Source of the DNA: Candidatus Enterococcus ferrettii | Lineage (GTDB): Bacteria > Bacillota > Bacilli > Lactobacillales > Enterococcaceae | Assembly: GCF_017377655.1 (NCBI RefSeq) | Contig: NZ_JAFREL010000020.1 | Span: 62,001 to 126,000, forward strand | Reading direction: 5' to 3' | DNA length: 64,000 nucleotides | Part shown: positions 26,112-33,892 of the stretch, in pieces | How positions within the stretch are numbered: position 1 is the stretch's first letter | Layout: each line of letters opens with the position of its first letter | Translations under genes and position numbers: made by a program | The notes under the pieces: generated by a model | Database searches by the model: none | What the model was told of the DNA's origin: nothing | Seen by the model: the letters and a program-made list of their open reading frames with translations, nothing else

Positions 26112-26172
26112 GTTCCTCGCTCCCTTCTCACTGAATCTGCTACTAGTTTAACATATTTAACAGACGACTTTC

Positions 26173-26670
26173 TTATGCCAGCTGCTGGATAATTTCACTA
26201 GCAATTTCTTGCGGACAGCGATCAGAGGTATCTACCGTAATTTTTGCTAATTGCTCATACAGTCTTTCGCGAGAATGGAATAAGTCCTTAATTTCACCAT
26301 CATTCTTGTTCGCTGCATTCGGGCGAACATTTTCTTCATCATTGCGAATACGATCAATCAAAATTTCTGGATCAGCTTTTAAATAGATTACTTTTTTATC
26401 CGCTAATACTTGTTGATTTTCTTCTTGTAAAATGACTCCGCCCCCAGTTGCTATTACTGACTCTTGAGTAATGGCTTCTTTCAGCAGATTTGTTTCATGC
26501 TGACGGAAAGAAGCTTCCCCATGTTTTTCAAAGTATTGGCTAATTGATCCGATGCGCTCAACCAGCACATCGTCCATATCAACCCGATGGCAATTTAATA
26601 AATTAGCTACCTCACGACTGATTGTAGTTTTTCCTGCTCCCATAAAACCAATTAAAATAATAGATTCCAT
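26173..26670 (-). CDS. aroK: Shikimate kinase
   Basis: Phosphorylates shikimate to shikimate-3-phosphate, the fifth step towards chorismate. 165 residues, normal length. P-loop GFMGAGKT (residues 8-15), shikimate-binding Asp and Arg in RVDMDD (about 29-34) and SFRQHET near 57, GGGV near 78 and the lid region around NVRPNA near 118. Last recognisable aro gene of the operon, 24 bp after aroB. In many enterococci aroC, tyrA and aroA lie between aroB and aroK; none is here. Confidence 0.9.
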   Translation of the reverse strand: MESIILIGFMGAGKTTISREVANLLNCHRVDMDDVLVERIGSISQYFEKHGEASFRQHETNLLKEAITQESVIATGGGVILQEENQQVLADKKVIYLKADPEILIDRIRNDEENVRPNAANKNDGEIKDLFHSRERLYEQLAKITVDTSDRCPQEIASEIIQQLA

Positions 26671-26694
26671 AATAAAATTCTCCTTTTCCTTTTT

Positions 26695-27755
26695 TTAGGC
26701 ATTGATATATTCTTTTAGCTCTGTTAGAGGTACAGTGTGGATTTGACCTTTCCCGATATCCTCAACTAAGACAATCCGAATCATGTCTCCTCTGACCTTT
26801 TTGTCATGCATAATTGCTTGATAAATTTTTTCTGCGTTCCAGGGGGTATAGGCAGAAGGCAATTGAAATTTTTCAACCATTTGAATAATTTCTCCTGTTA
26901 ATTGCCTTCTGCTCAGTCCTTTTTTTCAGCAGCTCGAGTCATCTGAACCATACCTAGAGCAACAGCTTCCCCATGGCTGATCATTTCGTAGTTTTCACTG
27001 GCTTCCAGTCCATGGCCAATCGTGTGACCAAAATTTAATAATAAGCGATCGCCTTGGTCGAATTCATCTCGTTCAACTAAGTTTTTCTTCACATTCAACG
27101 CTTTCTTGATGATACTTTCACTGTTGGTTAAAATGTCATCCATCTTCGTCATTTTACGCAGCTGTCTCCATAAATTAATGTCCTGGATCAATGCACATTT
27201 GATAACTTCTGCCATGCCCTCTGACAAGCGTCTTTGCGGTAAGGTTTGCAAAGTATTTGGATCGATCAAGACACCGTCTGGCTGAGCGAAGGTTCCAATT
27301 AAGTTTTTTGCTTTTTCACAGTTAACACCAGTTTTACCACCGATACTTGAATCTACTTGCGCCAATAAAGAAGTAGGGACTTGAATAAAGCTTAAGCCAC
27401 GCATGTAAGTTGAAGCCACGAAACCTGTTAGATCACCGATTACCCCTCCACCTAAACCAATCAATGAATCACTGCGGCTGAAGTCGTTCTCAGTAAGAAA
27501 ATCATAAAGCTCATTGGCTGTAACCAATGATTTAGTTTTCTCCCCAGCATCAACTACATAAGGGTAAACATCGAAGCCTTGAATTTCCAAGTATTGTACG
27601 ACGGTTTGACCATAGTGGGGAAACACGTTCGTATCACTGATTAGGGCAATTTTACGTGAAGACCAAATGTCAGCTGTCCAGCTGCCAATTCTTTTCAGGG
27701 CATCTTTTTCGACTAGAATCTCATAGGTTTTACTAGGTAATTCAACTTTTAGCAT
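26695..27755 (-). pseudogene. aroB: 3-dehydroquinate synthase, frameshifted
   Basis: Converts DAHP to 3-dehydroquinate. The first 280 codons (26913-27755) contain GGGVIGDLTGFVA, the SLLAQVDSSIGGKTG loop, and metal ligands in MAEVIKCALI, NFGHTIGHGLE and SHGEAVALGM. The frame then stops early (AAEKKD, stop at 26913). The missing C-terminus continues in another frame at 26695-26880. Adding one A to the A7 run at 26920-26926 restores a continuous protein of about 353 residues, the usual AroB length, reading AAEKKGLSRRQLTGEIIQMV across the join. It may be a true inactivating deletion, a sequencing error in a homopolymer, or a slippage site. Overlaps aroF by 7 nt. Confidence 0.85.
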
Positions 27756-28789
27756 ACGATTTCCTCCTTCGATAACTCGTCAATCTGCTTCATTGCTTGG
27801 GTCAAAATAGTAACTTCCTTCATCATTTGCAAGTAGTTCTTTTCATTTAGTGACTGCTCCCCATCTGACCATGCATTAACTGGGTCAGGATGAATTTCAA
27901 CAATCATGCCATCAGCTCCGCTAGCAACTCCGGCTCGGGCCATTGGTCCTACCAGGTCCCAAATACCGGTACCATGACTTGGATCAACAATCACTGGAAA
28001 GTGACTCAATTTTTTCATTAATGGAACAGCACTTAAATCTAGTGTGTTCCGGGTTGCTCGTTCGTAGGTCCGGATGCCCCGCTCGATGAACAGGATATTG
28101 AAATTATTTTGAACGGCAATGTATTCTGCCGCGTTCAACCATTCCTCGATGGTACCGGAGATACCGCGTTTTAGACCAATTGGTTTTCCTGTTTTGCCCA
28201 CAGCTTCCAATAATCGGAAGTTTTGCATGTTGCGGGCACCAATTTGAATAATATCTGCGTACTGACAAACGACATCGATATGCGCTTCATCCATTACTTC
28301 GGTAATTACCTTCAAGCCATGAGCATCAGCGGCTTTGCGCATAATCCTTAGTCCTTCTTCACCCATCCCTTGGAAAGCGTATGGGGAAGTTCGAGGCTTG
28401 TATGCGCCACCTCTAAGAATTTGAGCTCCGCCAGCTTTTGCCATGCGGGCAGCTTCCATGATTTGTTCTTCTCCCTCAACCGAACAAGGTCCAGCCATCG
28501 TAACGAAGCTTCCATCACCGATCTTGACACCATCCACATCAACTACTGTGTTTTGTGGATGGAATTCTCTTGAAGTCAACTTGTAGCTGTTAGTAATTGG
28601 TACGACACGCTCCACTGAGGAGTAACGCTGGAAGGATATGGTCTGTAATATCTCCGGATCTCCTAGTAAACCTAATACGATACGATCTTTCCCATGATTG
28701 ACCTGCACCTCTAGGCCATTTTCTTTAATTTTATTAATAATCGGCTGTAATTCGCCTTCGGTTACTTCCTGCTTCATAATTAAAATCAT
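27749..28789 (-). CDS. aroF: DAHP synthase (type I-beta)
   Basis: Condenses phosphoenolpyruvate and erythrose-4-phosphate, the first step of the shikimate pathway. 346 residues with an N-terminal FL-type (ferredoxin-like) regulatory domain (1-70) typical of Thermotoga/Bacillus-like enzymes, then the barrel with MAGPCSVEGEEQI near 99, GGAYKPRTSPYAFQG near 125, GLKRG near 205 and DPSHGTG near 270. The N-terminal domain suggests feedback control by tyrosine or phenylalanine. Second gene of the operon, 13 bp after aroE. GGAGC lies about 10 nt before the ATG. Confidence 0.93.
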   Translation of the reverse strand: MILIMKQEVTEGELQPIINKIKENGLEVQVNHGKDRIVLGLLGDPEILQTISFQRYSSVERVVPITNSYKLTSREFHPQNTVVDVDGVKIGDGSFVTMAGPCSVEGEEQIMEAARMAKAGGAQILRGGAYKPRTSPYAFQGMGEEGLRIMRKAADAHGLKVITEVMDEAHIDVVCQYADIIQIGARNMQNFRLLEAVGKTGKPIGLKRGISGTIEEWLNAAEYIAVQNNFNILFIERGIRTYERATRNTLDLSAVPLMKKLSHFPVIVDPSHGTGIWDLVGPMARAGVASGADGMIVEIHPDPVNAWSDGEQSLNEKNYLQMMKEVTILTQAMKQIDELSKEEIVC

Positions 28790-28802
28790 TTATGTCACGC
28801 TC

Positions 28803-29681
28803 CTATTTTCTAATTTCAGCTTCTAACAATGGTCGAATAACTTTTATCGGCATTTCTTCGCCAGTCCATAGCTTAAAAGCAGCCGCTCCTTGATGCAGCA
28901 GCATTCCTAGACCGTTAATGGCAATCGCCCCTTTTTCTTCAGCGGCTTTCAACAGCTTGGTTTGTGCTGGATGATAAATGACATCAAACACTGGCAAATC
29001 AGCTCTTAATACTTCTGTATTTGGAATAGGCAGCTGATCTGGGTCCGGGTCCATTCCGACATTTGTTGCATTAATCAGCAGCTGACTTTCAGCTAATGAT
29101 CGACTTAGTTGTGCTTCATCCGCTAAGTCATAAAGGTTCAATCGGCATCCTGTTTCTTTTTCGATTAAAGCTAATTTTGGTTCTATCGTTTGATAGAAGG
29201 AATCGCAAATGTTAAAGACATCAATTGCTTTGGCACCATCAATAGCTGCCTGCGTGATAATGGCTGTCGCTGCACCACCAGCGCCTAGAATCGTTAATTT
29301 CTGATCCTCAACCGTTAAATTGTGTTCTCGCAGGCTTTCCAAGCAGCCGATTCCATCTGTCGTATGTCCAATTAATTTTCCCTCTTGGTTTACAATCGTA
29401 TTAATTGCACCAATCAGACGAGCAGCTTGACTCAATTCATCTACATGATCGATAGCTGCCATTTTGTGAGGCATCGAAAGATTGATTCCCAGCATTTCCA
29501 AATCGCGAATTGCTTGAATGCTTCGGCCCAACGTCTCAGGCTGTACATCAAAGCTTAGATAGACAGCGTCAATCCCCAATTCGCGAAACGACGTGGTATG
29601 CATCGTTGGTGAAAAGCTGTGTCTTGCTGGCAGAGCATATAAGCCTGCTAGTCTTGTTTGTCCCGAAATTGCTTTTTTCAT
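28803..29681 (-). CDS. aroE: Shikimate dehydrogenase
   Basis: Reduces 3-dehydroshikimate with NADPH. 292 residues; substrate-binding SFSPTMHT near residue 22, catalytic Lys-Asp pair in NLSMPHKMAA (about 68-77) and TDGIGCLESL near 112, nucleotide-binding GAGGAATAI near 134-142, and C-terminal NGLGMLLHQGAAAF near 257. First gene of the operon, with AGGAGG before the ATG. Preceded by a 318-nt leader holding a Tyr/Phe-rich leader peptide and two terminators, so its transcription is predicted to respond to charged tRNA-Tyr and tRNA-Phe. Confidence 0.93.
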   Translation of the reverse strand: MKKAISGQTRLAGLYALPARHSFSPTMHTTSFRELGIDAVYLSFDVQPETLGRSIQAIRDLEMLGINLSMPHKMAAIDHVDELSQAARLIGAINTIVNQEGKLIGHTTDGIGCLESLREHNLTVEDQKLTILGAGGAATAIITQAAIDGAKAIDVFNICDSFYQTIEPKLALIEKETGCRLNLYDLADEAQLSRSLAESQLLINATNVGMDPDPDQLPIPNTEVLRADLPVFDVIYHPAQTKLLKAAEEKGAIAINGLGMLLHQGAAAFKLWTGEEMPIKVIRPLLEAEIRK

Positions 29682-29734
29682 TCTCTACCTCCTCGGTTGT
29701 TTCACTTACCAATTTTTATTTGAAAATTAGTACC

Positions 29735-29776
29735 AAAAAAAGACTCATTGTAGATGAAACATCTACAATGAGTCTT
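29735..29776 (-). terminator. aro leader terminator T2
   Basis: A perfect 17-bp stem (29740-29756 with 29760-29776), 3-nt loop, then seven Us on the minus strand, 54 nt before the aroE start. Its 3' arm can instead pair with the 5' arm of T1 (29819-29827 with 29750-29758, nine bp), so the two terminators are linked. Confidence 0.93.
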
Positions 29777-29798
29777 CTGCCCGAAAATAAAGGTATAG

Positions 29799-29832
29799 AA
29801 AAAGCCACTATAGATATCTTCATCTACGTGGC
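29799..29832 (-). terminator. aro leader terminator T1
   Basis: A hairpin with GCCAC/GUGGC base and an AU-rich upper stem (29804-29832) followed by UUUUU on the minus strand, 120 nt before aroE. Confidence 0.8.
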
Positions 29833-29864
29833 GAAAGTCATCTCAAACTTCTCTAGCCATCATA

Positions 29865-29912
29865 GATACAAACACGTTGTCCGTTTGCACCCATGATTTC
29901 ATGAATACAAAC
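29865..29912 (-). promoter_or_regulatory. aro attenuator: competing RNA stems
   Basis: Segment 1 (29900-29912) pairs with segment 2 (29883-29895) in a 13-bp stem with a 4-nt loop. Segment 2 can also pair with segment 3 (29865-29875) because segments 1 and 3 both contain GTTTGTAT. Segment 1 begins directly after the leader-peptide stop codon, so a stalled ribosome would cover it and favour the 2:3 pairing. This is the geometry of amino-acid attenuators. Confidence 0.75.
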
Positions 29913-29969
29913 CTATCTAAAATAGCTAAAGTAATAATTATTCAGTTGTGTATTAATATTTTTTATCAT
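29913..29969 (-). CDS. Tyr/Phe-rich leader peptide of the aro operon
   Basis: An 18-codon ORF, MIKNINTQLNNYYFSYFR, with GGAG 8 nt before its ATG and a TAG stop. Three Tyr and two Phe codons lie within the last seven codons. It sits about 30 nt after the predicted transcription start and directly before competing RNA stems and two intrinsic terminators, upstream of aroE-aroF-aroB-aroK. Ribosomes short of charged tRNA-Tyr or tRNA-Phe would stall here and switch the RNA towards read-through. The content matches the end products of the pathway, which makes chance unlikely. Confidence 0.85.
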   Translation of the reverse strand: MIKNINTQLNNYYFSYFR

Positions 29970-30005
29970 ATCAATCGCTCCAAACTGTTTTTTAAGATTG
30001 GGTTA

Positions 30006-30034
30006 ATTCTAGATGTGTTTTTTCTAATTGTCAA
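30006..30034 (-). promoter_or_regulatory. aro operon promoter
   Basis: Minus-strand TTGACA (30029-30034), 17-bp spacer, TAGAAT (30006-30011). Transcription would start near 29999, about 30 nt before the leader peptide. Confidence 0.88.
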
Positions 30035-30213
30035 CACTTTTGCTAAAAAAATTTCGATTCCATGAACAAAACGAGACCGTTTAATGAAATTTCCACTGAT
30101 ATTCTCCTTGTTCTAATAGGCTTTCGATCAATTTAGCAAGTATTAAAATTTATTTGAAAAAAATTTCTTTTTTGACTCAAAATCAGCCAATTCATGAAAA
30201 AAATTCTTAGACT

Positions 30214-30222
30214 TGCTATAAT
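30214..30222 (+). promoter_or_regulatory. Extended -10 promoter of the acetyltransferase gene
   Basis: TGCTATAAT (30214-30222) is an extended -10 element 22 bp before the start codon; no good -35 is seen. Confidence 0.5.
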
Positions 30223-30244
30223 GACAAAAAGGAGAAATGCGTAT

Positions 30245-30679
30245 ATGAACATCCAAGTGAAAAGTATCAGCGAACTAACTGCTGAAGAATTATTATCTAT
30301 TTTTATTGAGCGAGTAGCCGTGTTTGTAGTTGAACAAAATTGTCCCTATCAAGAAGCCGACGAAGAGGACAAGGCAGCCTTGCATCTTTGCTTCACCGAC
30401 GAAACTGGCTTAAAGGCCTACTCAAGAATTATTGATAAAGGCGACTATATTACCTTCGGCCGTGTCCTGGTTGCACAAAATGCTCGCAAGCAGCACTTAG
30501 GTCGAAAATTAGTGCATCGAACAATTGAAGAAATTCAACACCGTTTTCCTGGCAAGACCATCACTATTTCCGGTCAAGCCTACTTACAAAAATTTTATGA
30601 GTCCTTTGGTTTTACAGTAATTTCTGAAGAATACCTGGAAGATGGGATTCCTCACATTGACATGACTTTATTAGCTTAA
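30245..30679 (+). CDS. ElaA-like GNAT acetyltransferase
   Basis: A 144-residue GNAT protein of the ElaA type. N-terminal ELLSIFIERVAVFVVEQNCPY (quoted in part: RVAVFVVEQNCPYQEAD, residues 22-38) is diagnostic. The acetyl-CoA site lies in FGRVLVAQNARKQHLGRKLV (about 77-96). Substrate unknown. Start at ATG 30245 because AAAGGAG is 10 nt upstream and the protein then begins MNIQVKSI like its relatives; the longer frame overlaps the -10 element. Monocistronic. Confidence 0.85.
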   Translation: MNIQVKSISELTAEELLSIFIERVAVFVVEQNCPYQEADEEDKAALHLCFTDETGLKAYSRIIDKGDYITFGRVLVAQNARKQHLGRKLVHRTIEEIQHRFPGKTITISGQAYLQKFYESFGFTVISEEYLEDGIPHIDMTLLA

Positions 30680-30688
30680 AAAAGTTGT

Positions 30689-30719
30689 GGCGGTATCTTA
30701 AGCAGATACTGCCTTTTTT
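30689..30719 (+). terminator. Terminator of the acetyltransferase gene
   Basis: A 9-bp stem (30689-30697 with 30704-30712, one G-U pair) followed by six Ts. Confidence 0.92.
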
Positions 30720-30975
30720 CTGTTCTTCTCATTATAATTGTCGGTAATTTTAATCAACATTCATCGATCTTCACGTTATTTTCCCTCCAGTCATACTTAT
30801 AAACTAAACGTTAGTTTATCAAGCTTTGTATTTTTTCTCTAAACTTTTTAAGGTGAAGCTGTTTATTTAACTAGTTATTCTAAAAATACAGCTAGTTTCT
30901 TTGTCGGAACCGCTTCAGTATCATCAAAAATTCACAACCAGGTATATAATAAAAGATGAAAAAGGAGGTTTTTTT

Positions 30976-32436
30976 ATGTTGGAGCATTATTTAGAAAAAA
31001 ATATCTTCCGTCAAGTCTATCTTTGTGAGCAGCTGTACGATAAAAAGACTCTTCAAATTCATGATGCTGCTGAGCAGCTGGAAGTTTGCCCAGTAACAGT
31101 TCGAAGCGATTTAGATACAATTATTGACCTGCTGGAGCCGCACATTCAATTAGTTGAGAAGGGTCGTAACAGTTGTACAATCATTTTTGATCACTCATAT
31201 TCTCAGTTGGAGCTGACACAAACTATTTATCAAAATTCGAATTTTTTATCCATCTTAAGTCAATATTTAACTGGTGAACGTAGTTGGTCGGCTATGGCAG
31301 ACAGCGTCTTTATCTCCTTGAGTAAGGTTTACACCATTCGCAATGACCTGATGAAGTTTTTAACTGAGATGAATTATTTAACGAAAGATGGAGAAACTAT
31401 TATCCCTGAAAAGGACTACCGTTACTTGTTGTTAGCAATTATTCGTTATACCAATCAAACTCAATTAGTGTCCATTACTCCCCCTCTTGAAAGAGCTTGC
31501 CAGCAATTAATTAATTATATTGAACGGCACTTCTTTTCTCGCAACTATCCAGTGGAAGAAAAACAGTTGATTCAACTGGGAATTGCGATTGGTTTGCAGC
31601 GAGCAAAAACCAACCCTGTTTTCTTCACCTCCGAAGAAAAAGAGTTGGCTCAGCATACTCCATTGTTTCAATTGATCCATACTGGTCTTCAGCAAAATGA
31701 TTTTTCACTCTGTCGGACTGAAGATGAACAATTTTATGTGTACTCGTTATTCAATTCGCGAAATTATTTAAGCAACAGTTTAGAACTGATGCAAAAGGAC
31801 TTTACAGTGGTTTATCAAAATCACATTAAATACAATCCTTTAATCGATCATTTAGCACAGCGCTTAAGCAACACCTTAAAGCTATCGTCAGAGGATCAAC
31901 TCCTGTTTGAAAAGGCCTTTTTACCTTTCATTCGTTCTACCTGGGCGGATACACAGATTTTTTTGCCTGAAAAAATCTATCTCCTAGACCAGCAGCAGCG
32001 GAAGCTGTACGCCGACATCTATCAGGTTCTGCACCAATGGAAGGACGAGCAGCAGCTTGCCTTGCGCTGGAACGATAATCTGATCCGAAAATTTACTATC
32101 CACGTTAGTTTTCTGCTAGCTGATCAGCCCTCAGAGACAATTGAGGTATTTATTGCTGCACCAACTGATTTCAAATTTCTCTATTATCATCAGCAGTTAA
32201 CTGAACTGCTTAGTGAACACTTCACCGTCAGTAATCTGATTTGCAGTGACCTGGCTGAGCTGTTAGATGATACTTTCTTTTGTACTAAACGCATTATTTT
32301 ATGCGATACGACCTTGTATCAGGATCACTTGGAAACCGAAAGCACTCAAGTTTATCCTGTATCCTTTCAAAACATCTACAGCATCATTACTCAATTGAAC
32401 CAACAGGTTTGCCGCTTATCGGCTAATGACTTTTAA
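30976..32436 (+). CDS. Mga-like transcriptional regulator near gad
   Basis: A 486-residue Mga-type regulator. N-terminal helix-turn-helix around residues 25-55 (DAAEQLEVCPVTVRSDL), a second one near 105-140 (WSAMADSVFISLSKVYTIR), PRD-like central helices (165-370) and a C-terminal EIIB-like part. Start at ATG 30976: GGAGG is 7 nt upstream; an in-frame ATG 25 codons earlier lacks a site. Convergent with gadCB and the best local candidate for its regulator. The known gad activator of Lactococcus, GadR, is of another family, so control here would be different. Confidence 0.82.
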   Translation: MLEHYLEKNIFRQVYLCEQLYDKKTLQIHDAAEQLEVCPVTVRSDLDTIIDLLEPHIQLVEKGRNSCTIIFDHSYSQLELTQTIYQNSNFLSILSQYLTGERSWSAMADSVFISLSKVYTIRNDLMKFLTEMNYLTKDGETIIPEKDYRYLLLAIIRYTNQTQLVSITPPLERACQQLINYIERHFFSRNYPVEEKQLIQLGIAIGLQRAKTNPVFFTSEEKELAQHTPLFQLIHTGLQQNDFSLCRTEDEQFYVYSLFNSRNYLSNSLELMQKDFTVVYQNHIKYNPLIDHLAQRLSNTLKLSSEDQLLFEKAFLPFIRSTWADTQIFLPEKIYLLDQQQRKLYADIYQVLHQWKDEQQLALRWNDNLIRKFTIHVSFLLADQPSETIEVFIAAPTDFKFLYYHQQLTELLSEHFTVSNLICSDLAELLDDTFFCTKRIILCDTTLYQDHLETESTQVYPVSFQNIYSIITQLNQQVCRLSANDF

Positions 32437-32441
32437 GCCTG

Positions 32442-32480
32442 CTCCCCCAAAAGACCGCCTTTTTGGGGGAGTTTTATTTT
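32442..32480 (+). terminator. Terminator between the Mga-like gene and gadB
   Basis: A perfect 11-bp stem (32442-32452 with 32461-32471) followed by TTTTATTTT on the plus strand. It may also limit gadB transcripts, although the minus side has no U-run. Confidence 0.88.
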
Positions 32481-33879
32481 AGTGAGTGAAGCCGTAAGTT
32501 TTTACTTCTTTTCTTTTGTGATATACCAAATGTGCTTTGTTTAGATCATCGATTGCTTGCTGCATGTCCTGCACATAATCATAGGCCATATTCATACCAA
32601 AATCGGCACGTACAACTAGACGTTGAATCACTAATTGATCCAAATCCTTTGGTAGTGGGTAAGCAGGAACCTGCCAGCCTTTCATCAATAAACGATCAGA
32701 CAAATCGTATAAGGTCCATTCATGATCGGTTTCTTCCTTCAATTTATAGCAAACCAATGGCAATTGTGAGCCATCATTGATAATTTCAAACAGGCCAGTT
32801 TCTTCAATCGCTTGGGCTAAATACACAGCAACATCATGAGTTCTTTGATGAATTGCTTGGTAACCGTCAAAACCGTAACGAACAAAATTGTAGTACTGCC
32901 CGATTAATTGAGCCGCACTGTGAGAGAAATTAATAGCCATAGTTGGCATTTCTCCTCCTAAGTAGCTGACTTTGAAAATCAATTCTTCTGGCAAATATTG
33001 TTGATCGCGCCATAATACCCAGCCCACACCAGGATAAACTAAGCCGTACTTGTGGCCAGAGGCATTAATAGAGATAACATTATTTAATTGGAAATCCCAC
33101 ACTAAATCAGGTTCGATAAATGGTGCGTAAAATCCACCGGAAGCTGCATCTACATGAATGTAAACCTTGTAGTCAGTTTTTTTATTGTATTCTTCCACCA
33201 AATCATTCAGACCTTTAATGTTGTCATAACGACCAGTGTAAGTAATTCCTAGAATACCTACAATTCCAATAGTGTATTCATCCACATAATCCATTACAGT
33301 ATCTAGGTTAATGGACATATGGTCTTTGTCCATAGGGACTTCCCGCATTTCAATGTCCCAATAAACACAAAATTTTTCCCAGCACACTTGATATCCGGAA
33401 GAAATGACCAAATTAGGCTTTTTAGCTTGAATATCCAATCCCAATTTTTCTGCTCGTTTGCGCCAAGAGAATTTCATTGCCATACCGCCAAGCATACAAG
33501 CTTCTGAAGAACCAATAGTTGACGTACCCATGAATTTTTCTTGGCTGCTTGCATGCCATAAGTCCGCAATCATGTTTACACAACGATTTTCGATCTCAGT
33601 TGTGCGGGGATATTCTGATTTATCAATGGCATTTTTTTCTAAGGTTTGACTCATTAGCTTGACTGCTTCAGGCTCCATATAAGTTTGACAGAAAGTAGCT
33701 AGATTCAAGCGTGCATTGCCTTCGTCCAACATTTCATCTTGTACTAATTGATACGCAACACGAGGTTCAATTGATTCCTTGTTTAATTTATATTTAGGTA
33801 AATCCACTTCTGCGCTTTCTGAACCAAAGATAGGTTCTAAATATTCTGCTTCTTCACGATCTTCTTTTCCATACAACAT
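32479..33879 (-). CDS. gadB: Glutamate decarboxylase
   Basis: Decarboxylates glutamate to GABA, consuming a cytoplasmic proton. 466 residues, the normal GadB length; PLP lysine in SINASGHKYGLVYPGVGW near 275-280, HVDAASGGFYAPF near 243 and MGTSTIGSSEA near 117. The C-terminus ends AHLVYHKRKEVKTYGFTH, whose His tail resembles the pH-sensing end of E. coli GadB. Second gene of gadC-gadB, 13 bp after gadC. GABA is exported in exchange for glutamate by GadC. Confidence 0.95.
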   Translation of the reverse strand: MLYGKEDREEAEYLEPIFGSESAEVDLPKYKLNKESIEPRVAYQLVQDEMLDEGNARLNLATFCQTYMEPEAVKLMSQTLEKNAIDKSEYPRTTEIENRCVNMIADLWHASSQEKFMGTSTIGSSEACMLGGMAMKFSWRKRAEKLGLDIQAKKPNLVISSGYQVCWEKFCVYWDIEMREVPMDKDHMSINLDTVMDYVDEYTIGIVGILGITYTGRYDNIKGLNDLVEEYNKKTDYKVYIHVDAASGGFYAPFIEPDLVWDFQLNNVISINASGHKYGLVYPGVGWVLWRDQQYLPEELIFKVSYLGGEMPTMAINFSHSAAQLIGQYYNFVRYGFDGYQAIHQRTHDVAVYLAQAIEETGLFEIINDGSQLPLVCYKLKEETDHEWTLYDLSDRLLMKGWQVPAYPLPKDLDQLVIQRLVVRADFGMNMAYDYVQDMQQAIDDLNKAHLVYHKRKEVKTYGFTH

Positions 33880-33892
33880 TGTATATTCCTCC

